Positions 23,464 through 31,612 of a stretch of DNA of 64,000 nucleotides are shown here, piece after piece (within the stretch, counting starts at the first letter, position 1; every line of letters starts with the position of its first letter). The DNA lies in contig NZ_SJXD01000028.1 in the NCBI RefSeq assembly GCF_004336745.1, positions 300,774 through 364,773 on the forward strand, written 5' to 3'. The notes beneath the pieces are model-generated. The model saw nothing but the letters and a program-made list of their open reading frames with translations, had not been told where the DNA came from and made no database searches. This stretch comes from Roseococcus sp. SYP-B2431 (lineage in GTDB: Bacteria; Pseudomonadota; Alphaproteobacteria; Acetobacterales; Acetobacteraceae). Position numbers and translations under genes: made by a program.

Positions 23464-26400
23464 ATGCTCGCACGTCTCGTTGACACGGCGCTGCGCCAGC
23501 GGCTGCTGGTGATGATCCTCGCCGTGGGCCTCGCGGTCTGGGGCTTCCGCTCCTACCAGCAGCTCCCCATCGACGCCTTCCCGGACGTCTCGCCGACCCA
23601 GGTGCTCGTCTCGCTGCGCGCGCCGGGCCTGGCGCCGGAGGAGCTGGAGCAGCGCGTCACCAACCCGATTGAGCAGATGATGCGGGGCATTCCCAACCTC
23701 GTCTTCATGCGCTCCACGACACGCTTCTCGGTCACGCTGATGACCTTCGAATTCGCCCAGGGCACCGACATCTTCTGGGCCCGCGCCCAGGTGAACGAGC
23801 GTCTGCAGCAGGCGATGGACGACCTGCCCGACGGCATCTCCGGCGGCCTGGCGCCCATCGTGACGCCGCTGGCCGAGATGCTGATGTTCACCATCGAGGG
23901 CGAGAACATCACGCCCACCGATGCCCGGACGCTCATGGACTGGGTGGTCCGGCCGGTCCTGCGCTCGGTGCCCGGCGTGGCCGACGTGAACGTGCTCGGC
24001 GGCTTCGTGCGCACCTACGAGGTCGTGCCGAGTCCCTCCGCCATGGCCTCGCGCGGCATCACCACCGCCATGCTGCGGGAGGCGCTGGAGCGCAACAACC
24101 GCAACGACGGCGCCGGCCGCGTGCGCGACGGCGAGGAGGCGCTGCTGGTCCGCGCCGAGGGCCGCATCCGCACGCTGGACGACGTGCGCGCCATCGTGCT
24201 CGCCGCCCGGCCGACCGGCGTGGTGCGCGTGGCCGACGTGGCCGACGTGCGCTTCGGCGCGCTGCCGCGCAACGGCGTCGTCACGCGCGACGGCGAGGGC
24301 GAGGCGGTCTGGGGCATCCTGCTCGGCCTGCGCGGGGTGAACGCGCGGGACGTGGTGGAAGGCGCCCGCGCCCGCTTCCCCGAAATCGAGCGGCGGCTGC
24401 CGGAGGGCGTGCGGCTCGTCGCCTTCTACGACCGCGCGGACCTCATCGGGAAGGCGGTCTGGACGGTGCAGAAGGTCCTGCTGGAGGCGATCGCCCTGGT
24501 GGTGATCCTGCTGCTGCTCTTCCTCGGCAACTGGCGCGCGGCGCTGGTGGTCTCGCTGAGCCTGCCGCTCGCGGTGCTGGTCACCTTCGGCATCATGTCG
24601 GCCTATGGGCTCTCGGCGAACATCATGTCGCTGGGCGGGCTGGCCATCGCCATCGGCCTGCTGGTGGATTGCGCCGTCGTCGTCGTGGAGAACACGGCGC
24701 ATCGCATGGGCGAGCAGCATGGCGAGCTCACGCTGAAGCAGCGCCTCAACCTCGTCGGCGAATCGACGCGCGAGGTGATGATCCCGCTGGTCTCCGGCGT
24801 CGTCATCATCGTGGCGGTCTTCGTGCCGCTGCTCTCGCTGCAGGGGCTGGAGGGCCGGCTCTTCGGGCCGGTCGCGCTCACGATCACCTTCGCGCTGCTC
24901 GCCGCCCTGGTGCTGGCGCTGACGATCGTGCCGGTGATGTGCGCCTTCCTGCTGCGCAGCGGCCATGCGGGCGAGCCCTGGCTCGTGCGCAGGATGCACG
25001 CCCTCTACGACCCCTTCCTGGAATGGGCGATGCGGAGGCCCTTCCTCATCGGCGGCTCCGCCGTCACGGGCCTCGTCCTCGCCGTGCTCGCCTTCTCGCA
25101 GGTGGGCAGCATCTTCATCCCCGTCATGGACGAGGGCACGCCGGTCATCACGCTGCGCAAGCACCCGACCATCGGCGTCGAGGCGGCGGCCGACATGGAC
25201 CTGCGCATGCAGCGCCAGATCATGGCCGCGGTGCCCGAGGTGCGCGGCATCATGGGCCGCGCCGGCGCGGACGAGCTGGGGATCGACCCCGTCGGCCTCA
25301 ACGAATCCGACATGTTCCTCACCTTCGCGCCGGTCGAGGAATGGCGGCCGGAGATACGCGAGGGCGGCACGGCCGCCGTGATGGATGCGATCCGGCAGGT
25401 GATGGAGAGCGTCCCCGGCATCAGCTTCTCCTTCAACCAGCCCATCGACATGCGCGTGCAGGAGATGATCATCGGCTCGCGCGGCGACGTGGTCATCAAG
25501 GTCATCGGCCCGGACCTCGAGGAGCTGAACCGCATCGGGCGCGACATCGCCGCCGCGGTGCGCGAGATTCCCGGAAGCTCCGATGTCTTCGCGCTGCGCA
25601 ACGGCGGCATGGCCTACCTGACCGTCGAGATCGATCGCCTCGCGGCCGGCCGCCTGGGCCTCAACGCCAGCGACGTGCAGGACGCGCTGCGCGTCTGGGT
25701 GGACGGGCGCGATGTGGGCGTGGTGCTGGAGGGCGACCGCCGCATCCCCGTGCTGTTGCGCGGCGAGGACGGGTTGCGCGCCTCGGCCGGCGGCCTCTCG
25801 CGCGTCCAGATCGCGCTGCCGGGCGGCGGTACCGTGCTGCTGAGCCAGGTGGCCGATATCCGCGAGGAGGACGGCCCCGTGCAGGTGATCCGCGAACAGG
25901 CGGAGCGCTTCGCGACCGTGCTCACCAATGTGCGCGGGCGCGACATCGGCGGCTTCGTCGCCGAGGCGCAGGCGGCGGTGCAGCAGCGCGTGCAGATGCC
26001 GCCGGGCTACCGCCTGATCTGGGGTGGACAGTTCGAGAACCAGCAGCGCGCGATGGCCACGCTGTCCATCGTGGTGCCGATCGCGCTGGCCGCGATCTTC
26101 CTGCTGCTCTTCCTCACCTTCGGCTCGGTGCGGCAGGCGACGCTGGTCTTCTGCAACGTGCCCTTCGCGCTGATCGGCGGGATGATCGCGCTCTGGGCCT
26201 CGGGCGAGTTCGTCTCGGTGCCGGCCTCGGTGGGCTTCCTCACGCTGATCGGCATCGCGGTGCTGAACGGCGTGGTGCTCATCAGCTACATCAACCGCCT
26301 CGTCGCGGAGGAGGGGCTGGAGCTGCAGGCGGCCGTCCGCGAGGGCGCGCGGCGGCGCATGACGCCGGTGACGCTCACGGCCGCCATCGCGGCGCTGGCG

Positions 26401-26592
26401 CTGGTGCCCTTCCTCTTCGCGACGGGGCCGGGCAGCGAGATCCAGAAGCCGCTGGCCATCGTCGTCATCGGCGGCCTCGTGACGGCGACGGTGCTGACGC
26501 TGGTGCTGCTGCCCATCCTCTACGAGCGTTTCGCCCTGCCCCGGCCGAAACCGGCCGCGGCGCCCGAAATCCAGCACGCGCCGGCGGAGTGA
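23464..26592 (+). CDS. czcA: CzcA-family heavy-metal efflux RND pump
   Basis: A 1,042-residue inner-membrane proton/metal antiporter. It begins MLARLVDTALRQRLLVMILA and has 12 TM helices in two repeats. Periplasmic porter loops are at about 35-330 and 560-860. The TM4 proton-relay segment reads AIAIGLLVDCAVVVVEN, the HME-type version with the Asp. FPDVSPTQVLVS and GLAPEELEQRVTNPIE are typical of CzcA/CusA/NccA. Length fits. Cation choice (Co/Zn/Cd, Ni or Cu/Ag) cannot be settled; the methionine path of CusA is not evident. A 103-base gap separates it from czcB. Confidence 0.93.
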   Translation: MLARLVDTALRQRLLVMILAVGLAVWGFRSYQQLPIDAFPDVSPTQVLVSLRAPGLAPEELEQRVTNPIEQMMRGIPNLVFMRSTTRFSVTLMTFEFAQGTDIFWARAQVNERLQQAMDDLPDGISGGLAPIVTPLAEMLMFTIEGENITPTDARTLMDWVVRPVLRSVPGVADVNVLGGFVRTYEVVPSPSAMASRGITTAMLREALERNNRNDGAGRVRDGEEALLVRAEGRIRTLDDVRAIVLAARPTGVVRVADVADVRFGALPRNGVVTRDGEGEAVWGILLGLRGVNARDVVEGARARFPEIERRLPEGVRLVAFYDRADLIGKAVWTVQKVLLEAIALVVILLLLFLGNWRAALVVSLSLPLAVLVTFGIMSAYGLSANIMSLGGLAIAIGLLVDCAVVVVENTAHRMGEQHGELTLKQRLNLVGESTREVMIPLVSGVVIIVAVFVPLLSLQGLEGRLFGPVALTITFALLAALVLALTIVPVMCAFLLRSGHAGEPWLVRRMHALYDPFLEWAMRRPFLIGGSAVTGLVLAVLAFSQVGSIFIPVMDEGTPVITLRKHPTIGVEAAADMDLRMQRQIMAAVPEVRGIMGRAGADELGIDPVGLNESDMFLTFAPVEEWRPEIREGGTAAVMDAIRQVMESVPGISFSFNQPIDMRVQEMIIGSRGDVVIKVIGPDLEELNRIGRDIAAAVREIPGSSDVFALRNGGMAYLTVEIDRLAAGRLGLNASDVQDALRVWVDGRDVGVVLEGDRRIPVLLRGEDGLRASAGGLSRVQIALPGGGTVLLSQVADIREEDGPVQVIREQAERFATVLTNVRGRDIGGFVAEAQAAVQQRVQMPPGYRLIWGGQFENQQRAMATLSIVVPIALAAIFLLLFLTFGSVRQATLVFCNVPFALIGGMIALWASGEFVSVPASVGFLTLIGIAVLNGVVLISYINRLVAEEGLELQAAVREGARRRMTPVTLTAAIAALALVPFLFATGPGSEIQKPLAIVVIGGLVTATVLTLVLLPILYERFALPRPKPAAAPEIQHAPAE

Positions 26593-26597
26593 CACCG

Positions 26598-27818
26598 ATG
26601 AAGATCCTGATGCTGGGCGCGGCCTTGCTGCTGCCCCTCTCCGCCCATGCCCAGAACACGGCGCGCCAGCGCGCCCGGCCACCCGCCTTGGCCGCACAGA
26701 GCAGCTCTCTGTCGCAGCACCTGGAAGCCGCGCTGGCGATCGACGCCAGCATGCGGGCGCTGGAGGCGCAGCGCATGGCCGCCGGCGCGCGCGGCATCAC
26801 CGCGCGCTCGGCGATCGCGGGCCCGCCCTCGATCAGCGGCTCCTTCCGCTCCGACACGCGCGGCCCGCGCGAGCAGCGCGAGATGGAGATGGATTTCGCC
26901 GCGCCCCTGTGGCTGCCCGGCCAGCGCAGCGCGCTGCGCGGCACGGTGGAGCACGCCGTCACCGAATACGACCAGCGCATCCTGCTGCGCCGCCTGGAGG
27001 TCGCGGGCCTGCTGCGCGAAGCCTGGTGGGACGCCGCGGAAGCGCGCCGCGCCGTGCAGCTGGCGCGCGACCGCCTCGGCACCGCGCGCGAGATCGCGCG
27101 CGACGTCACGCGCCGCGCCGAGCTCGGCGACATCCCGCCCACCGAGGCGCTGCTCGCGCGCAACGAGACGCTGGGTGCCGAGCTCAGCCTGGCCCAGGCG
27201 GAATCGACCGCCGCGCTCGCCGTCGCAGCCTATCGCGTGATGACGGGCGGGATGGAGCCGAACCTGCCGGTGGAGGCGATCCGCGCGCGCGGATCGCACC
27301 CTGCCCTGCGCGCCGCCGAGGCTGCCGTCGCCCATGCGGAGTCGCGGCAGCGCCTGGTCGCGGCCACGCCGCGCGACAATCCCGAGCTCGGCACCTTCCT
27401 GCGGCAGGAGAACGGCCGCGGCACCAACGATTCGACGAGCATCGGCCTGCGCTTCCGCCTGCCGCTCGCGACCGAGGCGCGCAACGCGCCCCGCCGCGCC
27501 GCGGCGCAGAGCGAGGTGACGCAGGCGGTGGCGCTGCTGGCGCAGGCGCGGCGCCTCGTGGAGGCGGAGGTCGGGCGGGCCCGGGCGCAACTGGCCGCGT
27601 CGGAGCAGGCGCTGCGGCTGGCGCGGCAGCGGCTGGCGGTCGCCAACGAGCAGGAGGGGATCGCGGTCCGCGCGTTCCGCAGCGGCGAGACGGGGACCTT
27701 CGACCTCTACCGCGTGCGGCAGCTCCGGCTGGAGGCCGCGAATGACGAGGGGCGCGCGAGCGTCGATGCCAGCCGCGCGCGCTCGCGGGTGAACCAGGCC
27801 ATGGGCGTGGTGCCTTGA
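26598..27818 (+). CDS. czcC: TolC-family outer membrane channel (CzcC-like)
   Basis: A 406-residue outer membrane efflux protein with signal peptide MKILMLGAALLLPLSAHA. Two alternating coiled-coil repeats are typical of TolC/CzcC: EAALAIDASMRALEAQRMAAG with LRRLEVAGLLREAWWDAAEARR, and later SRARSRVNQAMGVVP. SGETGTFDLYRVRQLRLEAANDE matches the second hairpin. It starts five bases after czcA stops, completing a B-A-C tripartite pump. The order differs from the classical C-B-A. Confidence 0.85.
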   Translation: MKILMLGAALLLPLSAHAQNTARQRARPPALAAQSSSLSQHLEAALAIDASMRALEAQRMAAGARGITARSAIAGPPSISGSFRSDTRGPREQREMEMDFAAPLWLPGQRSALRGTVEHAVTEYDQRILLRRLEVAGLLREAWWDAAEARRAVQLARDRLGTAREIARDVTRRAELGDIPPTEALLARNETLGAELSLAQAESTAALAVAAYRVMTGGMEPNLPVEAIRARGSHPALRAAEAAVAHAESRQRLVAATPRDNPELGTFLRQENGRGTNDSTSIGLRFRLPLATEARNAPRRAAAQSEVTQAVALLAQARRLVEAEVGRARAQLAASEQALRLARQRLAVANEQEGIAVRAFRSGETGTFDLYRVRQLRLEAANDEGRASVDASRARSRVNQAMGVVP

Positions 27819-27888
27819 TCAGGACCGGCCTCGCAAAATCTTGATATCGCCGGGCCGCCCTCCGCCCTGGAACGGGCGCAGAGGGCGC

Positions 27889-28653
27889 GTGGGAGAGTGG
27901 GACTTGGATCGGCGCGAGGAAAGGCTTCTCGACCCAGACGCGAATATCCTGGTGGTGGAAGATGACGGCCAGATGCGACATCTCGTCGGACGACTGCTGC
28001 GCGAGGCGGGCTTCCGCGTCACGCCCGCGCGCGACGGCCGCGAGATGTGGGAGCTGCTCGATGACGGCGCCGCGCCGCCCGACCTTGTCGTACTGGACGT
28101 GATGCTGCCGGGCCCCTCGGGGCTCGACCTGTGCCGCCGGCTGCGGGCGCGGAGCCAGGTGCCCATCCTCATGCTCACCGCGCGGGGGGATGAGACGGAC
28201 CGCGTGCTCGGCCTCGAGATGGGCGCGGACGACTATGTGGCCAAGCCCTTCGGCCCGCGCGAGTTCGTGGCCCGTGTGCGCGCGCTGCTGCGCCGCTCCA
28301 TGGGCGATCCGGCCGAGCCGGCCCGCTCCGAGCGCCGGCTGCACTTCGCCGGCTGGATGCTCGATCTCAGGGGGCGTGAGCTCTTTTCCCCGGCCGGTGC
28401 GGCGGTCGACCTCTCCGGCGCCGAATACGACCTGCTGCTGGCCTTCCTTCAGCAGCCGCAACGCGTGCTGAGCCGTGAGCGGCTGATGGAGGTCGCCAAG
28501 CGGCGGATGGGAACCGAGAGCTCGGAGCGCGCGGTGGACGTGCAGGTCAGCCGCTTGCGCCGCAAGATCGAGCCGAACGAGAGCAGCCCTGCCATCATCA
28601 AGACGGTGCGCGGCAGCGGCTACCTCTTCGTGCCGAGCGTGGCGCGCGGATGA
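27889..28653 (+). CDS. OmpR-family response regulator of the efflux operon
   Basis: A two-domain DNA-binding regulator. The receiver domain has NILVVEDDGQM, the phospho-acceptor Asp in LVVLDVMLPGPSGLDL, the switch Thr in MLTARGD and the Lys in DDYVAKPFGPREF. The winged helix ends SERAVDVQVSRLRRKIE...KTVRGSGYLFVPS. The start is uncertain: GTG at 27889 is used, and TTG at 27904 or 27841 are possible. It follows czcC by 70 bases and overlaps the kinase gene by four, so it most likely controls the efflux genes in response to metal. Confidence 0.85.
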   Translation: MGEWDLDRREERLLDPDANILVVEDDGQMRHLVGRLLREAGFRVTPARDGREMWELLDDGAAPPDLVVLDVMLPGPSGLDLCRRLRARSQVPILMLTARGDETDRVLGLEMGADDYVAKPFGPREFVARVRALLRRSMGDPAEPARSERRLHFAGWMLDLRGRELFSPAGAAVDLSGAEYDLLLAFLQQPQRVLSRERLMEVAKRRMGTESSERAVDVQVSRLRRKIEPNESSPAIIKTVRGSGYLFVPSVARG

Positions 28654-29942
28654 GCCTCTGGAACCTCGTGCGGCCCGACAGCCTGGCGGGACGGACGATG
28701 CTGGTCCTGGTGGGCGGGCTCACCCTCCTCGACGCCGGCAGCATGCTGATCCACGACCGTGCGCTGCACCGGGCCGAGCTTTTGGCCTTCGAGACGCGCC
28801 TCGCGGACCGGATCCTGGCTGCAAGTGCCGTCTCGGCCGGCCAGCCCGAGGCGGAGCGCGACACGGTCGTGCGCGAATGGTCGCTGCCCGGCCTTGAGCT
28901 GCGATGGCGGGCGACGCCGCCTTCGGCCCCGGTCGCGGCGCCCCACCGCTTTCCCGAACTCTTCGAGCAGCTCGGGGAATCGGGCCCGGTCGTGCGCGCG
29001 ATGGTCGGAGCCGCCGCGAGCGGCGCCGTGGCCGCGCCGGGCGGGGGCTGGATCCACTTCGCCGCCCAGCCGCCGCCCTATGCGGGCTTTCCCGTGAAGC
29101 CCGGCCACTGGCTGCCCGTCTCGGCCATGGCGCTCGGCATCCTGCTTGTCGCCTTCCCCATCCTGGGCTGGATGACGCAGCCGCTGCGCCGGCTGGCCGA
29201 GGCCGCCGACCGGCTGGGCCGCGATCCCCGTCCGGCGAAGCTGCCGACCACCGGCCCCGTCGAGGTGCGCCACGCGGCACAGGCCTTCAACGCGATGCAG
29301 GCCCGCATCGCCCGGCTGATCGAGGATCGTACCGAGGCCCTCGCCGCGCTCAGCCATGACTTCCGCACGCCGCTCGCGCGCCTTCGCCTGCGCGCGGGAT
29401 TTTTGCCGCCCGGCCAGGAGCGCGCGGAGATCGAGGCGGAGGTGGCGGAGATGGAGGCGATGGTCGCCGGCGCGCTGGCCTATTTCCGCGAGGGCCGCGA
29501 CGCGGAGCCCTCGGTGGACACCGATCTCGCGGCCATCCTGCAGACCCTCGCGAGCGAAGCGTCCGATGGAGGGCACGACGTCGCCTACCTCGGTCCCGCA
29601 CGCTGCGTGATCCCACTGAGGCGCGTCGCCGCGAAGCGGGCCATTCGCAACCTCGTGACCAATGCGCTGCAGCACGGCGCTCCGCCGGTGCGGATCACCC
29701 TGCGCCGCGAGGGGCGGCAGGCGGTGATCGACGTCACCGACCGCGGGCCGGGCATTCCGGCGAACCGGCGAGAGCAGGCGCTGGCCCCCTTCGTACGGCT
29801 GGACCCGTCGCGCGGCGGCAGCGGGGTCGGCCTCGGCCTCACCACCGCCCTTCGCTTCGCCACGGCGGAGGGCGGCGACCTGGAGCTGCGCGAGGCGGAG
29901 CTGGGCGGGCTGGGCGTGCGGATCGCCCTGCCCGCCGGGTGA
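28650..29942 (+). CDS. Sensor histidine kinase
   Basis: A 430-residue membrane kinase. It has an N-terminal TM helix, a periplasmic sensor region of about 110 residues, and a second TM (WLPVSAMALGILLVAFPILGW). A HAMP linker (QPLRRLAEAADRLGRDPRP) follows, then the H-box LAALSHDFRTPLARLRLRAG and a HATPase domain with RAIRNLVTNALQHGAPP (N box), DRGPGIPANRR (G1) and SGVGLGLTTALRFA (G2). It overlaps the response regulator by ATGA. The sensor region has no obvious His/Cys cluster, so the ligand is not evident. Confidence 0.9.
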   Translation: MSLWNLVRPDSLAGRTMLVLVGGLTLLDAGSMLIHDRALHRAELLAFETRLADRILAASAVSAGQPEAERDTVVREWSLPGLELRWRATPPSAPVAAPHRFPELFEQLGESGPVVRAMVGAAASGAVAAPGGGWIHFAAQPPPYAGFPVKPGHWLPVSAMALGILLVAFPILGWMTQPLRRLAEAADRLGRDPRPAKLPTTGPVEVRHAAQAFNAMQARIARLIEDRTEALAALSHDFRTPLARLRLRAGFLPPGQERAEIEAEVAEMEAMVAGALAYFREGRDAEPSVDTDLAAILQTLASEASDGGHDVAYLGPARCVIPLRRVAAKRAIRNLVTNALQHGAPPVRITLRREGRQAVIDVTDRGPGIPANRREQALAPFVRLDPSRGGSGVGLGLTTALRFATAEGGDLELREAELGGLGVRIALPAG

Positions 29943-29948
29943 GATGCG

Positions 29949-30560
29949 TCAGCGCGCGGCGGTGGCCTGCCTGCGCGAGACGTCAGTCGCGACCCAGTTC
30001 ACCAGGGTCGAGGCCTGGACCGGATTGAGGTGCTCCACCCGCGCCTGGACCGGCGCGTTGGTCGCCCGGTCGAACCAGACGGACTGGGTGTAGCTGAAGA
30101 CCGCGCCGATGACCTGGAAGTCGCGCGTCACCTTCACCGTGTCGAAGGTTCCGGCCGGCGTCGTGACCGCGCCGCCGGGCGCGGCGCGCCAGGTCTCCTG
30201 GTAGTGGGTGCTGATGGCGAAGCGGTTGGGGCCGAAATACTCGAAGGTCACCGGCTCCATGCGGTTCAGGTCCACCCCCTGGGAGAAGGCCGCAGCGAGG
30301 CGCGCGCCGCCGGCCTGGAAGAAGCCCTCGCGCACCGACCAGTAGCCGAGCAGGCGCGGCTGGCCGCCGACATTGCAGGTGGCCGGCGCCGCGGCGGCCG
30401 CGCGGTAGCGCAGCGCGGCGCCGCTGGACTGCTCGACGGTGGTGCCGGCGGCCGGGCACTGGAATTGCCAGGTCTCGCCGCCGGGCGCGCCCTGCGCGAG
30501 CGCGGCGCCCGAGCCGAACACGATCATCGCGGCGGCCGCCATCAGACTGTTGCGGAACAT
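29949..30560 (-). CDS. Secreted protein of unknown function
   Basis: A 203-residue exported protein with signal peptide MFRNSLMAAAAMIVFGSGAALAQ. The mature part contains WQFQCPAAGTTVEQS and CNVGGQPRLLGYWSVREGFF (two cysteines, perhaps one disulfide). It ends with TFDTVKVTRDFQVIGAVFSYTQSVWFDR, a beta-strand pattern like outer-membrane-linked 'DUF3108-like' proteins, but no family assignment is safe. The start is the ATG at 30560, where the signal peptide begins. It is convergent with the kinase gene, seven bases away. Confidence 0.65.
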   Translation of the reverse strand: MFRNSLMAAAAMIVFGSGAALAQGAPGGETWQFQCPAAGTTVEQSSGAALRYRAAAAAPATCNVGGQPRLLGYWSVREGFFQAGGARLAAAFSQGVDLNRMEPVTFEYFGPNRFAISTHYQETWRAAPGGAVTTPAGTFDTVKVTRDFQVIGAVFSYTQSVWFDRATNAPVQARVEHLNPVQASTLVNWVATDVSRRQATAAR

Positions 30561-30625
30561 GCTAGTCTCTCCCTTGTTGTCGGACACGAAAAGAAGCGCA
30601 CGACCCCCGCCGCGCGCCCTGGACG

Positions 30626-30949
30626 TCAGTTCGAGTAGCGGAGCTCAGGGCGTCCGTTCTCGTTGCTGACGATGCTGGGGGACCGGGCGGCGCCGAAGCT
30701 CCCGCGACCCGCGCCGGAATACGTGATCGTGCGATCGTCGCCCGTCGTGGCCAGGCGCGCGACGCCGTTCCTCACGACGCGCGAGGCCGGGATTTCCGGG
30801 CGCTGAATAACGGGCAGACCGCCACCATCGGTGCCGATGATTCTGGCTGGCGCGCTGCCGTGCACGCCGCCGGGGATGGAGCGGATATCCGGGCCGGCTA
30901 CGGCGGCACCCGAAATCAGGAGCCCCGCGACGAGAAGCGGGCGGAACAT
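30626..30949 (-). CDS. Small secreted protein of unknown function
   Basis: A 107-residue protein with a clear signal peptide (MFRPLLVAGLLISGAAVAGP). A glycine- and serine-rich mature region follows, including DDRTITYSGAGRGSFG and the end NGRPELRYSN. There are no cysteines and no recognised domain. It is the middle one of three minus-strand genes for short exported proteins downstream of the metal efflux operon. Confidence 0.5.
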   Translation of the reverse strand: MFRPLLVAGLLISGAAVAGPDIRSIPGGVHGSAPARIIGTDGGGLPVIQRPEIPASRVVRNGVARLATTGDDRTITYSGAGRGSFGAARSPSIVSNENGRPELRYSN

Positions 30950-31043
30950 GCGATGGTATCCTCTGCGTAGGCGTGATTGCCTTTCGCGTCAGATGCCGGG
31001 AGCGGGCCGTCGCTGAGTGTCGGAAATATGACAAAACATGTAT

Positions 31044-31068
31044 GCCGCGCCTGGAGGCCAGGCGCGGC
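31044..31068 (-). terminator. Strong hairpin downstream of the His-rich gene
   Basis: GCCGCGCCTGG (31044-31054) pairs perfectly with CCAGGCGCGGC (31058-31068) around a 3-nt loop. On the minus strand it follows the His-rich gene by about 125 bases and is followed by ATACATGTTTTG, a weak T-rich tail. The remaining sequence between 30950 and 31193 shows no gene. Confidence 0.55.
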
Positions 31069-31193
31069 GGCATGGTTGGAGCCCCAGACGGCGCTTTTCG
31101 GGGCATGACCGCCGTGGGTCGAGCCACCGGAAGCAAATCGTCTGGACCATCAAGGGCTCGGGCGCTTGTGCCAGCCCTTCCGAAGGAAGGGCC

Positions 31194-31445
31194 CTAGCGC
31201 CAGCCGTACTGGCGATGCGGGCGATGAACCGGCGCGTGCCAACCGTAATGGCGAGGCGGCGGCGCATAATGGTGATGATGGTGGCGCCGAGGGGGTGCAT
31301 AGTGCCGCCCGTGGTGACCGCCCTGGTAATGCACCGGCGTCACCTCCGCATGGGCATCGACGCGCAGCGCCGTGGCGGCGTTGGCCGCCGGCCCCGCCGA
31401 GAGCAGGCCGAGACCCAGAGCAGCGGCGATGAAGAACTTCGACAT
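31194..31445 (-). CDS. Histidine-rich secreted protein
   Basis: An 83-residue exported protein: signal peptide MSKFFIAAALGLGLLSAGPA, then a short spacer and a tail dominated by His, Tyr, Pro, Arg and Gly (GGHHGRHYAPP, RRHHHHHYAPPPRHYGWH). About 17 of the last 45 residues are histidine, including a run of five. Such tails bind Ni, Zn, Co or Cu. Its closeness to the Czc-like pump (about 1.3 kb) suggests a periplasmic metal buffer or donor, but no shared operon is evident. The start at 31445 has GGAGG upstream. Confidence 0.7.
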   Translation of the reverse strand: MSKFFIAAALGLGLLSAGPAANAATALRVDAHAEVTPVHYQGGHHGRHYAPPRRHHHHHYAPPPRHYGWHAPVHRPHRQYGWR

Positions 31446-31581
31446 TGGAAACCTCCCTCGCAGGAATTTGCGATCCAGGGGAGGATGGGTCCGGGCCAAG
31501 GCAGGTTCGGGGCCTGATTGCCGCGGAACCAGGGCAGGATGTAACGCGGCGCAACGCCCCAAGGGGCCTGCGCCGCGGGTT

Positions 31582-31606
31582 CCGCGAGGAGCGGAGCCCC
31601 TCGCGG
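31582..31606. terminator. Hairpin after typA
   Basis: CCGCGAGG (31582-31589) pairs with CCTCGCGG (31599-31606) across a 9-nt loop, seven bases beyond the typA stop on the minus strand. No T run follows, so termination strength is unclear. Confidence 0.4.
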
Positions 31607-31612
31607 TGGTCT

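Noticed and set aside
23263..26697. A 1,144-codon minus-strand frame rich in Arg, His and Asp over czcA
   Set aside because: Shadow of the RND pump; no motif, signal or start context.
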